From: Panopea generosa | Taxonomy: Eukaryota > Mollusca > Bivalvia > Adapedonta > Hiatellidae | Assembly (NCBI GenBank): GCA_029582155.1 | Contig: CM055899.1 | Coordinates: 86,586,056 to 86,650,055, forward strand | Length of the DNA stretch: 64,000 nt | Reading direction: 5' to 3' | Shown here: positions 11,251 to 23,509 of the stretch, piece by piece | How positions within the stretch are numbered: position 1 is the first letter of the stretch | Layout: the number at the start of each line of letters is the position of its first letter | Made by a program: the position numbers and the translations under genes | The notes under the pieces: generated by a model | Seen by the model: the letters and a program-made list of their open reading frames with translations, nothing else | Told to the model about the DNA's origin: nothing | The model's database searches: none

Positions 11251-13045
11251 TAACGAACAAATAAACTTTTGTTCATTTTTTGTTATTTGAATAGATTTGT
11301 TTTAGTACTTTCTTCCCGCCTTTCATACCAACATATCATAAATTTAACTTGATATGTATTTAAAAAAACAAAACCATGAGACCCAATTCAACTCAAGAAT
11401 ATTCATGACCCTTGGAAGTTGTTCATTTACTTTTGACCCTTCCTGTTAATTCAACAAACTTTATTACTTTTTTATTGCATTTGTTCATTTAGGCAAATTA
11501 ATCACATTACACAATCTAATCAAGACATGCATTCACAATCGTTCACAATGGAGAAACCCCCCAGTGAAATGATTGAAATAAAAAAACTTCATTCACTGAC
11601 ATGACATTTGAAAAAGACCTGTAGAGGACAGGTGGAAGTATTAAATATTGTGTTACCAGAGATGATGGTTAAACCAGGAGGTACATTGTTGGGACTGACA
11701 TTACATGGCTCCTTACAAAATTTTCCCAGGCTTATATGACGTTTGTGAGTTTCAACTGTTTTTTAAATCTTGGTGATTTGTTAGCGGTTGAGTTTTCCAT
11801 ATGATGTGTGCCGGCTTGCCATTGACATATGTGTATATTGGTGTTTTCAATGAACTTATGGATCATTTAAAAAAAAGGGGGTGGGGGTGTTAGTGCATGT
11901 ATCAAAGTTCATGCCAGAGCTCACTGGTTTGATTCCATACCAAACGTTACGGCCTCTGAAAAACAACACTCGGTACTAGGTCACCTCGGGAATTGGACTC
12001 AAGAGTAATTCCAATAATTGGTCTTTTGAGCTTTCTTCACAATTGAGTTAAAAAATTCTATTAATTACCTTAAAAACAGGCTGTTCACATATTATGGATT
12101 AAGTGCGGTGAGATTCGGTGGCATGGCTACAGTACTGTGTATTACAAGATGACAAAAATAGTTAAACTGGTTGAAAAATCCAGTAGCCAAATACCTGAAA
12201 CAATGATGTATGCTCAGGGATCACTTACCTCCAGGACCTTCCCTTCACTTTGGGAAATGGGGCCAGGGCCCTTTGAGGGGGGATTTCATGTATTTCACTT
12301 TCATGTATTGTCTTATGTGTGACTAGCAGAAAAACTCAATATGCATGTAAAGCAAGTTGAAAAGAATCAGTGGCACGTTTCTTTAGATTCTTTAACCAGA
12401 AAATCCAAAAACTGCCAGGGAGGGCCCTTACCTCTCTCCTGTGGTGTTGATTTTGAACAGTTTTATTTTTATATTTTTTGTAGTGATAAATATATGCATC
12501 AAAGAAAAGTAATTAGTTTTAAATCAACTAATGTTTCTTTAAATGATACATAACTACTTTATTATATGACTTTTCTTCTCTGCACTGTACTGTATCAGTA
12601 TACACACCAGATTGCATTATCGCATGTTTTCTACTGCATGTACAGCCTTGTAATCTAGCACTATTTTGTTATTATGTGCCTGGTTACTGTATGTTTATCA
12701 ATATACCATCTACATGTGATAAATTCTTATTTTGTGTACTCTGCTCTTGTCATGGGTCAGAGGTCAAATGCATTATAGTCCCTGGAGTGTATTTTCTTTG
12801 TGAAGAGTAACAAGTGTTTACATTAGGGAGTGTAATAGATTATTGGAGACAGACTCTTTTTGAATCTTGATTATTGTTTTCTCCATGAAAATACACAAAA
12901 AGGTCAACCAACCTTCTTTTTGGCTTGGATGTGATTTTTTTTGTTGATTTTAGTATAAAGGAAAAACCAATCCAGTGAACATGATTGTGTGTGTGTTTAT
13001 ATTTCTACATTCTTTGGTTGTTTTACAATGACTTGTGGTTCAGCA
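11251..13045. other. No gene recognised; contains a SINE-E fragment
   Basis: Open frames at 12137-12322 and 12341-12553 have no recognisable domain. A duplicated GG(A)GGGCCCTTACCTC-like motif is visible but unexplained. Confidence 0.4.
11890..12010 (+). mobile_element. SINE-E fragment, plus strand (tentative)
   Basis: The B-box-like CTGGTTTGATTCCATACC and the body AAAACAACACTCGGTACTAG match, in reverse complement, the element at 60780-60905 (GTACTGAGTGTTGTTTTT). The head is degenerate. Confidence 0.4.
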
Positions 13046-13050
13046 GTTTT

Positions 13051-13205
13051 AGCTTATCTGAGCAAAGCTGAACGTCCAGTGTCCATCATCAGACATCCAT
13101 CTTGTCATCCATCTGTAAACTTTTTGTTATGTTCAGAGCAGTGTACCAACATTTTCATTGGATCTACACCAAACTTACATAATAGAACTTGTATAGCCCA
13201 GAACT
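13051..13205 (+). mobile_element. 5' fragment of the AGCT...CTCTTGT(T) dispersed family
   Basis: After a TTTT run it begins AGCTTATCTGAGCAAAGCTG, which has the hairpin-like start of this family (compare 32812, 38178 and 42275). No CTCTTGTT end is found before the array at 13281, so this is a truncated copy. The 73-codon open frame here is not supported as a gene. Confidence 0.4.
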
Positions 13206-13280
13206 TATAAAGCCGTCGTAGTTGTTTGACTGCAGAACAGATCTATGCTTCAACAAACAAAAAATGAATCTGTTTCGAGT

Positions 13281-14733
13281 TACACAATTTTATATAGTTT
13301 ATAAAGCCATTATATTATATACCGCCATCACACAATTTTATATAGCCATTATATTATATACCGCCATCACATAATTTTATATAGTTTATATAGCCATTAT
13401 ATTATATTATATACCGCCATCACACACTTTTATATAGTTTATATAGCCATTATATTTTATACCACCACCACACAATTTTATATAGTTTATATAGTCATTA
13501 TATTATATTATATACGACCATCACACACTTTTATATAGTTTATATAGCAATTATATTGTATACCAAGCTTATATAGCCATTATATTGTATACCACCACCA
13601 CACAATTTTATATAGTTTATATAGCCATGCCATTATATTGTATACCAAGTTTATATAGCCATTATATTGTATACCGCCATCACACAAGTTTATATAGTTT
13701 ATATAGCCATTATATTGTATACCAAGTTTATATAGCCATTATATTATATACCACCACCACACAATTTCATATAGTTTATATAGCCATTATATTATATACC
13801 ACCACCACACAATTTTATATAGCTTATATAGTCATTATATTATACACCACCACCACACAATTTTATATAGTTTATATAGCCATTATATTGTATACCAAGT
13901 TTATATAGCCATTATATTGTATACCACCACCACCACACAATTTTATATAGTTTATATAGCCATTATATTGTATACCAAGTTTATATAGCCATTATATTGT
14001 ATACCAAGTTTATATAGCCATTATATTGTATACCACCACCACACAATTTTATATAGTTTATTTAGCCATTATATTGTATACCAAGTTTATATAGCCATTA
14101 TATTGTAAACCGCCATCACACAATTTTATATAGTTTATATAGCCATTTTATTGTATACCGCCATCACACAATTTTATATAGTTTATATAGCCATTATATT
14201 ATACACCACCACCACACTTATATAGTTTATATAGCCATTATATTATATACCACCACCACACTTATATAGTTTATATAGCCATTATATTATACACCACCAC
14301 CACACTTATATAGTTTATATAGCCATTATATTATATACCACCACCACACAATTTTATATAGTTTATATAGCCATTATATTATACACCACCACCACACTTA
14401 TATAGTTTATATAGCCGTTATATTTTATACCACCACCACACAATTTTATATAGTTTATATAGTCATTATATTATATACCACCACCACACAATTTTATATA
14501 GTTTATATAGTCATTATATTTTATACCACCACCACACTTATATAGTTTATATAGCCATTATGTTGTATACCAAGTTTATATAGCCATTATATTGTATACC
14601 ACCACCACAAAATTTTATATAGTTTATATAGCCATTATATTTTATACCACCACCACACAATTTTATATAGTTTATATAGTCATTATATTATACACCACCA
14701 CCACACTTATATAGCCATTATATTATATACTCC
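13281..14733 (+). repeat. AT-rich minisatellite of about 31- and 48-bp units
   Basis: Units combine TATATAGTTTATATAGCC, ATTATATTGTATACC and ACCACCACACAATTT. Short units lack the ACCACCACACAATTT part and read CCAAGTTTATATAGCCATT. About 30 or more units are present. The open frame at 13585-13908 is a repeat artefact. Confidence 0.9.
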
Positions 14734-14937
14734 ATAAATACTTGTTTTTCCCCCACCAATCACAGAAGGCCTTTGAAAACAGTGCAGGAAGAGTTCAGAT
14801 TGCTGGTAACAGGATATCTGAACACTTCCTGCACAGGTTTCTACTGTGTCAGTTAATATAAATATATTTCACCCAATAATTCAAAAGCCTTCTATATAAG
14901 AGGTGTCCAAAGGTGTCTATATGATGTAAAGGGTTAA
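14730..14937 (-). mobile_element. piggyBac-like MITE-A, copy 1, left end eroded
   Basis: The right end CTATATGATGTAAAGGGTTAA (TTAA at 14934-14937) and the interior (CACCAATCACAGAAGGCC, GAAAACAGTGCAGGAAG, CACCCAATAATTCAAAAGCC) match the copies at 23053 and 60435. The left terminus reads TACTCCATAAATAC and merges into the AT-rich array, so the first bases (TTAACCCTT) are lost. It has no coding capacity and would depend on a transposase elsewhere. It shares orientation with the 60435 copy. Confidence 0.65.
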
Positions 14938-16399
14938 ATTAATAGATTTTACTGGCAGGTCTGAGGGCTTTTCTGGTAAAATATTTGAAAGGTCCGCAAG
15001 AATTTCAGAAGGTCCACACTTTACTGATAAATATAATTTGCGTTTTGGTGTATTTTATTTTTGAAAGTTTCTTTGTCTAAGGGCCTTTAATATTACCCCA
15101 GCGAAGCTAGTACAACCATACTAAGGCATTGAATATAATTTTCAACCAAATTTACTTTATTTTTTAACTGCACTGAGCGTACAATTTCACTATCTGAGAA
15201 TAATTTGATTTGATCACAACATACTTTGCAGTAAATAAATTACTTAATTTTTCTTTTTGGTCACTGCTTATATTGGTTTAATAGTTTCACCAATGGAGAT
15301 GCGGAAATGAACATATTGGAACTTTGGTGTTTAAAAATATGGAAAAGTTTTATTGAAAGGTCTGATGTACCCAGCTGAAGTAAAATGTTGAGGGGCGGTC
15401 AGCGAAATACAAATATTTCAGGCCTCAGAATTGCACTATTTTTACCCCAACCCCTTTCAAATTAATAATCGAATGGTCTCGTACCAAGGATGAAAGAGAC
15501 CATAATAGAAATTCTATCAGTTGATGAGTAATTTATATATAAGCATTTATTCACAAGCAATTGTATGTTATGGGCAGTGGCCAAAATAAAGCATTAGATC
15601 TTTCGTGGCCTTTTATTTGAATTAGATTATTTAGAATAAACAGATTGAGTTTATTGAATTACTAGGGGAAAAAAAACATAAGAACAAATATTTGTTTCTC
15701 TCTCTATAGACATACTGACATGCCATGCTTTCAGTCTCCATTGACTATCTTTCCAAACAGTTGATTTATTAACATGGTGTCCATGCATTCTAGAGAATCC
15801 AGAATTTCTTCCAATAATTCCCCGCTTGCAAGTTTTGCAACTCAATTACCTTGACTGTTAGAAAGTGTACACAGATCAGAGATTGGCCGGTTATGCCATC
15901 CATCTGTGAGTGTGTCTGGGTGTTGGTCTATGTGCATCTCTGGGTTCATTACCACTTCAGGGTTCATTCCCATTTCAGGGTTCATTCCCACTTCAGGGTT
16001 TATTCCCATTTCAGGCTAAGGTGCTGTTCAGTTTTGAGATTAATCAATAACTTCTCTATGAAAGTGGTCTCACGAAGTGCATTTCAACTGTGTTCAAATA
16101 TACTTTTCATGTTACAAAAATGCATAAAATTTACTTAAATTGTGTTGAGCTTCTATCTAGGGCAAAAATCGGATTTACTTTTTATAAGGTTATATCATCT
16201 GGTATGCATTTGGCAAGTTTAATAAACTGGTGTGCTTAGAGTGTTTTAAAATCTGGTGTGCTCAGAAATGTTTCAGAATTTGGTCTGCTCTTTGGGTGTG
16301 GAGTGTGTGTATAGGATCTAGTTTGCTTCCGGGAGATTTTATTTGTGTTTCATGAAATTAAATGAGCCAACTATTTTACAAGTATTAACAGTATCAACT
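14938..16399. other. No gene recognised; one short tandem repeat
   Basis: A minus-strand open frame at 15651-15845 (residues such as GIIGRNSGFSRMHGHH) looks less repetitive than its surroundings, but it has no ATG start and I cannot assign it to a family. The rest is AT-rich without recognisable structure. Confidence 0.4.
15939..16015 (+). repeat. 18-bp tandem repeat, about 4 units
   Basis: The unit is TCAGGGTTCATTCCCATT with small variants, reading through an open frame only by chance. Confidence 0.85.
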
Positions 16400-17990
16400 G
16401 AATTTATTTCACTTCTATGCTTATGGATTAAATTGTTGATGTCCTACCTCAGCAGATGATATTGTTCTATTATCATTATCAAACAACGGTTTAAAACATA
16501 TGATAGAGTTATGTTAGCAGGCAGTATGGTATTAACAATCACTTTTTTCATAACTCCTCAAAATGTTCAATTATTGTTACAAATGAATCTGCATATAGGT
16601 ATAAATCCAGGAATTGTTAATGGTTTCTTAGTTGTGATGATATTGAAGAAGTTCAGTATAAACATCTTGGTATTTTATTTGATAAATTTAATGATTTAAG
16701 TTATACTATAAACGAATTATGTTCAAAGTTTAGATCTACATTTTTAAGCATAATAAACTGCTGTATTTACTCTGGTTGAATACATCCATCATCCTCTAAA
16801 ACAATATATAAGACAGTTGTACTGTCAAAGGCGTTGTATGGTTGTGAGCTTTGGGGACCTATCAACAAAAGCAATATGTTAAAACTAGAGTGTTCTTATA
16901 GATTTTGTATAAAGTTCATGCAATCTATCTCTAAATGTACAAGAACTGATATAGCATTTAGTTTATTAGGTTGTTTATCAGTAAAGGCATAAATAGACAA
17001 AAGAAAATTAACATTTCTTGGGCAGTTATGAAGATTGCACCCAAAATTTCATGCAAAACGATTGTTTACATATAGACCTGTTTGATTTTCAAAACAATCC
17101 TTTGAAAGTAAAAGGTTTTATTAGTGATATATATTCTGTATGTAGAAAGTATGAATTATCATTTTATCTTGAAAAGTATACAAAATCAGGTCAATTTCCA
17201 TCTAAGTTAACGCGGAAATGAATAATAAATAAATGTATTGATGAGTTTGAAAATAAAAGAATATTTACTAACTGTCGTATTGATGAAACTTTATATGTTT
17301 TTAATATATTGCATAATAATTTAAACTTGTGTGACATTTGGAAATAATCCCAAGAAGAAAGAAAATGTTCATCACAATGTACCATAGCAATAAAGTTGAT
17401 ATGCAAATTATTCAGTAAACCAAATGAGCAAACATGCCCTAAGTGCTATATTGTAAATGTTAATAATGTTGAACATGTTCTACTATACTGTATAAAGAGT
17501 AACAGTGAAAGAAATATGTTATACTGCAAGTTATTTGAGAAGTTTGGTGTTGTTCTATATCGCTGTTTGATATGCATGCCACCTCGTCTGCAGTTGATCC
17601 ACATGTTTAGTGGAATATCACGTTTGCTAAATAAAGAAGATTTGAAAATTTGCTTAGATTCATTTTGTAGCATTTGGTTAAAATGCAATATAGTTAGAAC
17701 TTAAAAGGTTCAGTTTTAACTTGTATAATAATAGATTTTATTATGACAAATCTAAATTGGTTTATAATAATGTACGTATGTTGTACTAGTATAGTTTCCT
17801 TCTAGATAAATCTTATATTTTGTTTCGATAAGGTTTCTTATTTTGCATGTTAAAAAGCTATATTGAACTGTTGTATAACAGTTAATATTTTTTTAGTGTT
17901 GTATTGTCATTGTTAATTTGTAATATGTATATGTTTGTTCATTGTTTTGTATGCTCTCCTTGTATGGAGGAATAAAAGATTAAATCAAAA
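16400..17990 (+). pseudogene. Decayed non-LTR retrotransposon (LINE): reverse transcriptase C-terminal part to 3' end
   Basis: At 16449-16475 the translation reads SADDIVLLS, a variant of the reverse transcriptase catalytic Y/F-ADD box. Downstream in the same region come YKHLGILFDKF and LSKALYGCELWGP, the conserved region after the active site in jockey/CR1-like LINEs. In another frame at 17396-17704 a CPKC...VEHVLLYC cysteine-histidine motif matches the C-terminal zinc knuckle of such LINEs. Several stops and frame changes show it is dead. It is 5'-truncated near 16400 and ends at about 17990 in an A-rich ATAAAAGATTAAATCAAAAC tail. The clade cannot be settled by eye. Confidence 0.75.
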
Positions 17991-18539
17991 CATTACCTCT
18001 CACCTGTGATGGCATGTCAGTCCACACAATTCATGTACAAAAATTGATTATTATTATTATACTTGTGGAAGAAGGTTGGTGAATTGAAAACCTGTAATTG
18101 GTCTCTAATGCAGATATGCTGTACTAGGTCTACAGAAAATAGACAGAGTACTCCTCTTTTTAGCAATAGACTGGTATTGAAGGCTACTATTTGTTTGGAA
18201 AAATGTGTTTTAACTCAGCCCTGGAATCCCTTACACCTTTGCATAAGAGGTCATATTGGAGAATTTTAAGGTTATTTGATTAAATAGTGTGACAAAAATG
18301 CAAAAATTGAGGGCCATGGAAAACCCTGGTTTAGAATTATAATTAACCATTCAAAGTTCATAGGCAACTACTTTCTTGTACATAAAATGTAACCTCAGAT
18401 GTTTTATGTTTCAGTCATACAAAATAATTGCAGTTTGAAGTAAAATTTTAAGTAATTGTATTGTATTTTAGTTGCAATATTCAAGTTTTTGTTGATCAGA
18501 AGTATTTACAATTTTAAACACAAATTCCTGAGAATTATA

Positions 18540-19080
18540 TTGGTTTTCAGGCCTACATTAATTTTTAATTTCACTTGTCCAGTTGGACAAGTATTTCTAA
18601 AATCTGCTTGTCCTGACCAAAAGCCACTTCACCTTACTTGAATCTAGAATTATAGTACCAGTCCTATGGATACAAAATTAAGAATAACTAGATAAAATAT
18701 TTTATTAAAGTTAAAAAACAAGGGATATGCAACAAAAGAGATGTCATGTTTAATTTTGAATTTTCAGTACTCACAATTCAATTGTCCCGGACAGTCGGGT
18801 GAGTGTGAATGTAAAACCCTGGGATTGATGGTAAGGCATGCTTGTAAGTGGTTGAGCCAATTGTGCACGGCTGAAATGCTCAAAAACTTTGAGTTTACAA
18901 GTGAGCTAAAATGTTTTAATAAAGTAAAAAAACAAGAGATGTGCAAAAAAAGAGATGCTGTGTTTAGTTTCTGAATTTTCACTTGTCCAGTTGGCTAGAT
19001 GCCTTATTTTTTAATTGTCTGTACCCATGATTCAGTTGTCCTGGACAGCTGGGTGAGAGTTAATATGAAACCCTGGTTTT
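18540..19080 (+). repeat. Direct repeat of about 200 bp with palindromic CTTGTCC/GGACAAG motifs
   Basis: 18714-18825 and 18926-19080 share AAAAAACAAG(G/A)GAT(A)TG, the AATTGTC..GGACAG..GGGTGAG motif and an AAACCCTGG end. Upstream at about 18570 is the palindrome CTTGTCCAGTTGGACAAG. It is probably a decayed dispersed element. The short open frames on both strands here are unsupported. Confidence 0.45.
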
Positions 19081-19193
19081 GTTGAGAATTTTTTTTTATT
19101 TCTGTTCCTGAGATGAAGAAAATGAGATTTTGTGTGAATACTACACAAACTTTAAAAAAAAATCTCAGTCAGTTACTTTTTTTTTTAATTTAA

Positions 19194-19419
19194 GGCCATC
19201 CTTAAAACCTTGTTTGCTGTGCTCCTAATTACTCCCTCAAAATTGCTCTACCCAAACTTTTTTATTCCCTTTCAAAGAATTTTTTTTTCAAGATTTCTGT
19301 CCATTTTCTTTACAAATGACTGCAAAATCAAAATCTGGCATAAGAACATTAGCTACCTATCTACCCACATGAAAAATACCCGGTCGGAGCACGCAAACAA
19401 ACATTTTTTTAAGATGACC
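19194..19419. mobile_element. MITE-H copy 1 (PIF/Harbinger-like, TAA target duplication)
   Basis: The left terminus GGCCATCCTTAAAA then TTGTTTGCTGTGCTCC mirrors the right terminus GGAGCACGCAAACAAACA then TTTTTTTAAGATGACC. The element is flanked by TAA on both sides (19191-19193, 19420-19422). A 3-bp TAA/TTA duplication is typical of PIF/Harbinger elements. At 226 bp it is non-coding; the 70-codon open frame across it is not a gene. Confidence 0.65.
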
Positions 19420-19422
19420 TAA

Positions 19423-20149
19423 TCCTTGTTAAGAGTAAACCTAACAATTGACACAGATTTAGATTATAAAACTTTATGGTAAACCTATTAAGCTCTTCCT
19501 TCTATAAATGTATCCTTAAGCAGACATAAAATCCGCATTTTATCGAAGATTCATCCAAACGCAGAAATATGAAGTTTAAACTTCTCAGTCGGTTTACACA
19601 CCGTGTTTCATTTCCTCTCCGATACCTCTCTTACAGTGAGATTATAATCAATATTGCAGATCACTATTCATACAGTGGGCATACTGACAAAAATGTGACA
19701 TGATTAATTCTCCTGTATGACAACTAACCTCTCACTGAATAAGGTTGCAGTCCGGGTTAAAGTGACGGCTTTCATGAGATTTAATCGTTCAAAACTATGT
19801 TAGTTGACACAAAATTGTTTTGGTATGAGTAAACAGGAGTCAACTTAGGTTTTCTTGAAGGTTGGGTAAAGCTTTGTTGCAGTCGACCGCATTATCAAAG
19901 TGTTCAGTATTAATGTAGAAGCAATATTTTACTTTGTCTCTTATCATTAAACCGTATCAATGTAATAGAAGGAGTTGAATATTTGGGTTTGGGAGAACTT
20001 TTTATTTTATTTGTTAACTTAGTAGATTTGATATAGATGATCCAATATTTAATTCTGATGTCTGATTTAATTTCTTGATATCTATTTTGTACATGGTCTT
20101 ACGTAACCCTTTGGTCAAAGATGCTCTCTCATGATTAATTTGTCATTGC
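19423..20149. other. No gene or repeat recognised
   Basis: Mixed-composition sequence without long open frames, tandem repeats or terminal repeats that I can see. Confidence 0.4.
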
Positions 20150-20300
20150 AGAGGTTTTTGGTTCAGGTTTGGTTTGGTCCATATAATCTGAAGTGAGAAG
20201 GTTTGCCAGAGTGAGTTGTTCATGGCCATGGTTCTATTCAGAATCAGATTCATGCAGGTTGATATGAGGTGTTCTTCCACCTGTAAAACTGTACTGGGTT
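20150..20300 (+). mobile_element. SINE-B body fragment
   Basis: The segment CCATGGTTCTATTCAGAATC followed by GAGGTGTTCTTCCACCTGTAAAACTG matches the SINE-B 3' body (GTTCTACTCAGATTCATTCT, CCACCAATAAAACTGG). The tRNA-like head is missing or degenerate. Confidence 0.5.
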
Positions 20301-20516
20301 CAGTTATGACTGAACAGCAAACAGTATTTATTGAAGCTTACGTTCCTCCATCAAACAAATACAGTTACTCCAGTTCAACTTGAGCCATATCATCAAACAC
20401 AAGCGAACGGCTTTCATTTGTGGTGCATACTTGATTAGCAAACATTTGTTTTGCAAATACATCTGTTCAGTTGACTTGCCAGTGTGGCTGATTAGCAACT
20501 GTTAATAATGAATTAA

Positions 20517-20755
20517 CACATCATCAAGTTGACCTTGGCTGAGTGGTCTATTTAAGGTGCCATTATCTGATGACAATGACGCATGACTGTTGAGGTTGTG
20601 GGTTTGAGCCCAGCCCTGTCAAAATGTTTTTTGTGTAAGTTTGCCAGTTACATGTGGAAGGACAATGGTTTTATTCAGATTAATTCTGAGGTCTTCCTCC
20701 ACCATTAAAACTGGATATATATATATTTATATGCCATAATATAACCAGTTGAAAA
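20517..20755 (+). mobile_element. SINE-B, near full length
   Basis: The head TTGGCTGAGTGGTCTATTTA corresponds to a class II tRNA A-box (TGGCCGAGTGGTCTAAG in the cleanest copy). The B-box-like GTGGGTTTGAGCCC lies near 20597-20610. The body GGACAATGGTTTTATTCAG and tail ACCATTAAAACTGGATATA follow. It is moderately diverged. Confidence 0.6.
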
Positions 20756-20916
20756 TGGCTTTATTATAAATGCCATTAAATGAAAAAATATACATATTAA
20801 AATTATTTTTTTATATAAAAATTAATAATCTTTTATTAAAAAAATCTAATGTTGGCTAATTTGTTAAATGTATCACTTAACACAACCAAGGTTGCTTTAA
20901 TATGAAAACCAAATTT

Positions 20917-20918
<2 letters not shown>

Positions 20919-20951
<33 letters not shown>
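20919..20951 (+). repeat. (AATC)n microsatellite
   Basis: Seven or more tandem CAAT units, similar to the tail of the SINE-C copy at 31892-31906. Confidence 0.85.
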
Positions 20952-21247
20952 TAGTCAGTCGTTAATCTAAACAGGTCTGCATTAGAAACTGAACAAATTC
21001 CTCAAATGCTGATATGGAAGTAATATTGAGAAGGTATGGTATGTTGTGATAAAGCTAGTATATATTTATGATCCCGTAGATTAATTATCCTGCCTTAGGG
21101 ATATTCCTGAACATACCAATTTCATCATTAAAATGGATATTTTATAATGTGGTTTCAGGGGTGCTATGTGCAAAGTGCTATAAAAGTCATTTGTCCTTGT
21201 ATTTTGACAGTAAGTCTACTAGCAAATGACACAATAATCGGCATTCT

Positions 21248-21277
<30 letters not shown>
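21248..21277 (+). repeat. Homopolymer of 30 G
   Basis: An uninterrupted run of G. Its true length is uncertain because such runs are error-prone in sequencing. The open frame across it (poly-glycine) is unsupported. Confidence 0.9.
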
Positions 21278-21278
<1 letters not shown>

Positions 21279-21484
21279 GTCCTCGTGATTGTCAAAGCTT
21301 CCATTGTTTATGTCTTTAGCTTATACCATTTTATTAGTTGGATTGCAGAGAAAGCTTAACTTAGCTTCCAGTATAGAACCATTATGGAGTGTTTGTTTCG
21401 ACCCATCTTTACACAAGCCACCACCTCATGCACATAAACAGATCTTGAAGCACACAGCATTTTAGTTACTTATTTATTTTACTT

Positions 21485-21660
21485 TGATTGGGCAAATTAG
21501 CTTGAAGTCTTCCTGGTTAGAACAAGTTCTAAGCATATGCGGAAAAATGTCTTGCTCAAGGACACCACACATAGCCGTGGCCGAGGATCGAACATACCAC
21601 CCCTCCGATCATGGGTTAAGTGCTCTACCACTGGATCATGCACTCCACACATCAAACAAA
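21485..21660 (-). mobile_element. tRNA-derived SINE-D, minus strand
   Basis: On the minus strand the head reads GATCCAGTGGTAGAGCACTT (A-box-like), then GTTCGATCCTCGGCC (B-box-like), then GTGTGGTGTCCTTGAGCAAG in the body. It pairs head-to-head with the plus copy at 21700-21890. Confidence 0.65.
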
Positions 21661-21699
21661 CAATTCTGTAATAATGGCCTTGTATATCACTTCAGTAAT

Positions 21700-21890
21700 G
21701 TGTCATACTGCCAATTCCGGTGTTCATCAGTTCCAATCCCTGGCTAGCCAAGTCTCTGCCATGATTATCCATGAACTCTTCTACATCCGTTCTTCTCCCA
21801 ACTTTGAATATGTGGGGAAGGAGTTTGTATGTGTGGTGTCCTTAAGCAAGACACTCTCTGCATTATGCTTAGTACATGACTTCTTCCCAG
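21700..21890 (+). mobile_element. tRNA-derived SINE-D, plus strand
   Basis: The B-box-like CAGTTCCAATCCCTGGC is followed by GTGTGGTGTCCTTAAGCAAG at about 21830-21855, matching the minus copy at 21485-21660. The head is diverged. Confidence 0.55.
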
Positions 21891-21895
21891 CAAGC

Positions 21896-22020
21896 ATTCA
21901 GTGCTCCAAGAAAAAAAAAAAATTGGGACTAGCCCAGGGCAAGTAGGTTGAAAAAATCTACTTGCCCTGGCTGAAAAATAACTTGCCCTGATCAATGGTT
22001 CACACGCTCAGATTTTTATT
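21896..22020 (+). repeat. Left arm of a diverged inverted repeat with GGGCAAGTA motifs
   Basis: It starts CAGTGCTCCAAGAA, then AGCCCAGGGCAAGTAGG and, after a short spacer, CTACTTGCCCTGGCT, so it is locally palindromic. Its start matches the reverse complement of 23510-23675. Confidence 0.45.
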
Positions 22021-23052
22021 TCCAATACACTTTGCTAATAATATGAAATATGAAACATAGACTTAAATGTATTTATTTTTTTCTTTTCGCCACTACTTTC
22101 GCCAAGTTTGAAAAGTTGAGTCAAATTAATAAAAATGGAGTCAAATTAAGGTCCATTTTTGTAGCCAACTATATTGCTTACTTCGGTCAACATTCTTTAA
22201 ATCGTTATCAAACTACTCATAAGTTACACTGTAAGTAACTTACTGCATGTTTTGTTTTACTTGTTTTAGCTTTTGAATTAAACATTTTTTTTATGAATAT
22301 AAGTTTTAATGTATATTGCAATACTATTAAAAATTATTATTGTCTTGTGAGTTATTATTGCCTGAAGTTGATAATTAGGAGAAGCAATAATTGGTAGTAA
22401 GTTGATTTATATTGCAAATGATCCATTAATTTAAATGGAGTGCAGTCAAAAACCAACACGGCCCCAGTCATGTTTCTGTACTTGTTTGATTTTGTCAATG
22501 TTTGTGCGTTTATGCACATAAATAACAGCTGTTTGAGCCTTATTTTGTTTTGCTTTTATTTTTTTCTATAGCATGCTATTCGCACAACCCAAAACAGTGT
22601 ATTTTATAATTATTTAAAATTTATACACATCAATTTATTAAGCATTAATACACTAGTTGTGGATTTCGAGCTAGCATATTGACTGAAATTGCGTTGGTTA
22701 AAACATTCCACAACATTTTCTAAATATCCTTATTACCCCACCCACTTTGTCACTACAGACTCACTATAAATATGGTCAATATTAGCATTATAACAACAGA
22801 GCATATAGATCAAACAGATCTACTTATTGTAAAACCTTGGTATTGACATCAAAGGACCAACAGTCATCGCTGACATTATAAACAAAATTATTTACAGACA
22901 AAATCTACAGTCATTTATTGTTTTTATCCCGGAAGCTGCCATTTTGAAACTAACTGTTGACAAAAAATTGGGGTTACCCATGAAAGTATAGTTGAAAGTA
23001 TAGTTGACAGTGTATTGGCATAAACAGTTTTTCTAAACCAATTTAGCTTATT
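22021..23052. other. AT-rich stretch between inverted-repeat arms, no gene recognised
   Basis: No recognisable domain. If the flanking arms are the ends of one element, this would be part of its interior. Confidence 0.35.
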
Positions 23053-23307
23053 TTAACCCTTTACTTCATATAGACGTGTTTGGACACCTCTAATATAGAT
23101 GCCTTTGGACACCTCTAATATAGACACCTTTGGACACCTCTAATATAGGAGGCTTTTGAATTATTGGGTGAATTATGTTTATATTAACTGACAGAGTGGA
23201 AAACAGTGCAGGAAGTGTTCAGATTGCTCGTAACTCTTCCTGCACTGTTTTCAAAGGCCTTCTGTGATTGGTGCGGGAAAATGCGTCTATATGAAGAAAA
23301 GGGTTAA
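23053..23307 (+). mobile_element. piggyBac-like MITE-A, copy 2, complete
   Basis: TTAACCCTTTACTTCATATA at the left (TTAA 23053-23056) mirrors CTATATGAAGAAAAGGGTTAA at the right (TTAA 23304-23307). The CCC start next to TTAA is the piggyBac signature. At 255 bp it is non-coding. It contains three copies of CCTTTGGACACCTCTAATAT and an inner inverted repeat GAAAACAGTGCAGGAAG / CTTCCTGCACTGTTTTC. It lies in the opposite orientation to copies 1 and 3. Confidence 0.75.
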
Positions 23308-23509
23308 GACATATTAAATTTCTATATGACTGAAAAATGTAAATATATAATTATAATGATTAAAAATACGAATATGCTGTTCTTCACTATGTGACCACGT
23401 GACTATCTTTAGCCTATGCTATTTTAAGCTTAGGGTAATCTTACACATGTGTTGAAATCTATTGTTTCTACTGATTCAGAGTTTCGGTTTATAAACAACA
23501 GTTTGACCT

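Noticed and set aside
15651-15845. Possible conserved small protein on the minus strand
   Set aside because: The peptide looks less repetitive than its surroundings, but it needs a TTG start, has no recognised family and no matching splice sites were convincing.
16511-16699. Separate small gene downstream of 16.4 kb
   Set aside because: It is an out-of-frame reading of the decayed LINE reverse transcriptase region.
21147-21359. Glycine-rich small protein
   Set aside because: The glycine run is translation of the poly-G tract, whose length is unreliable.
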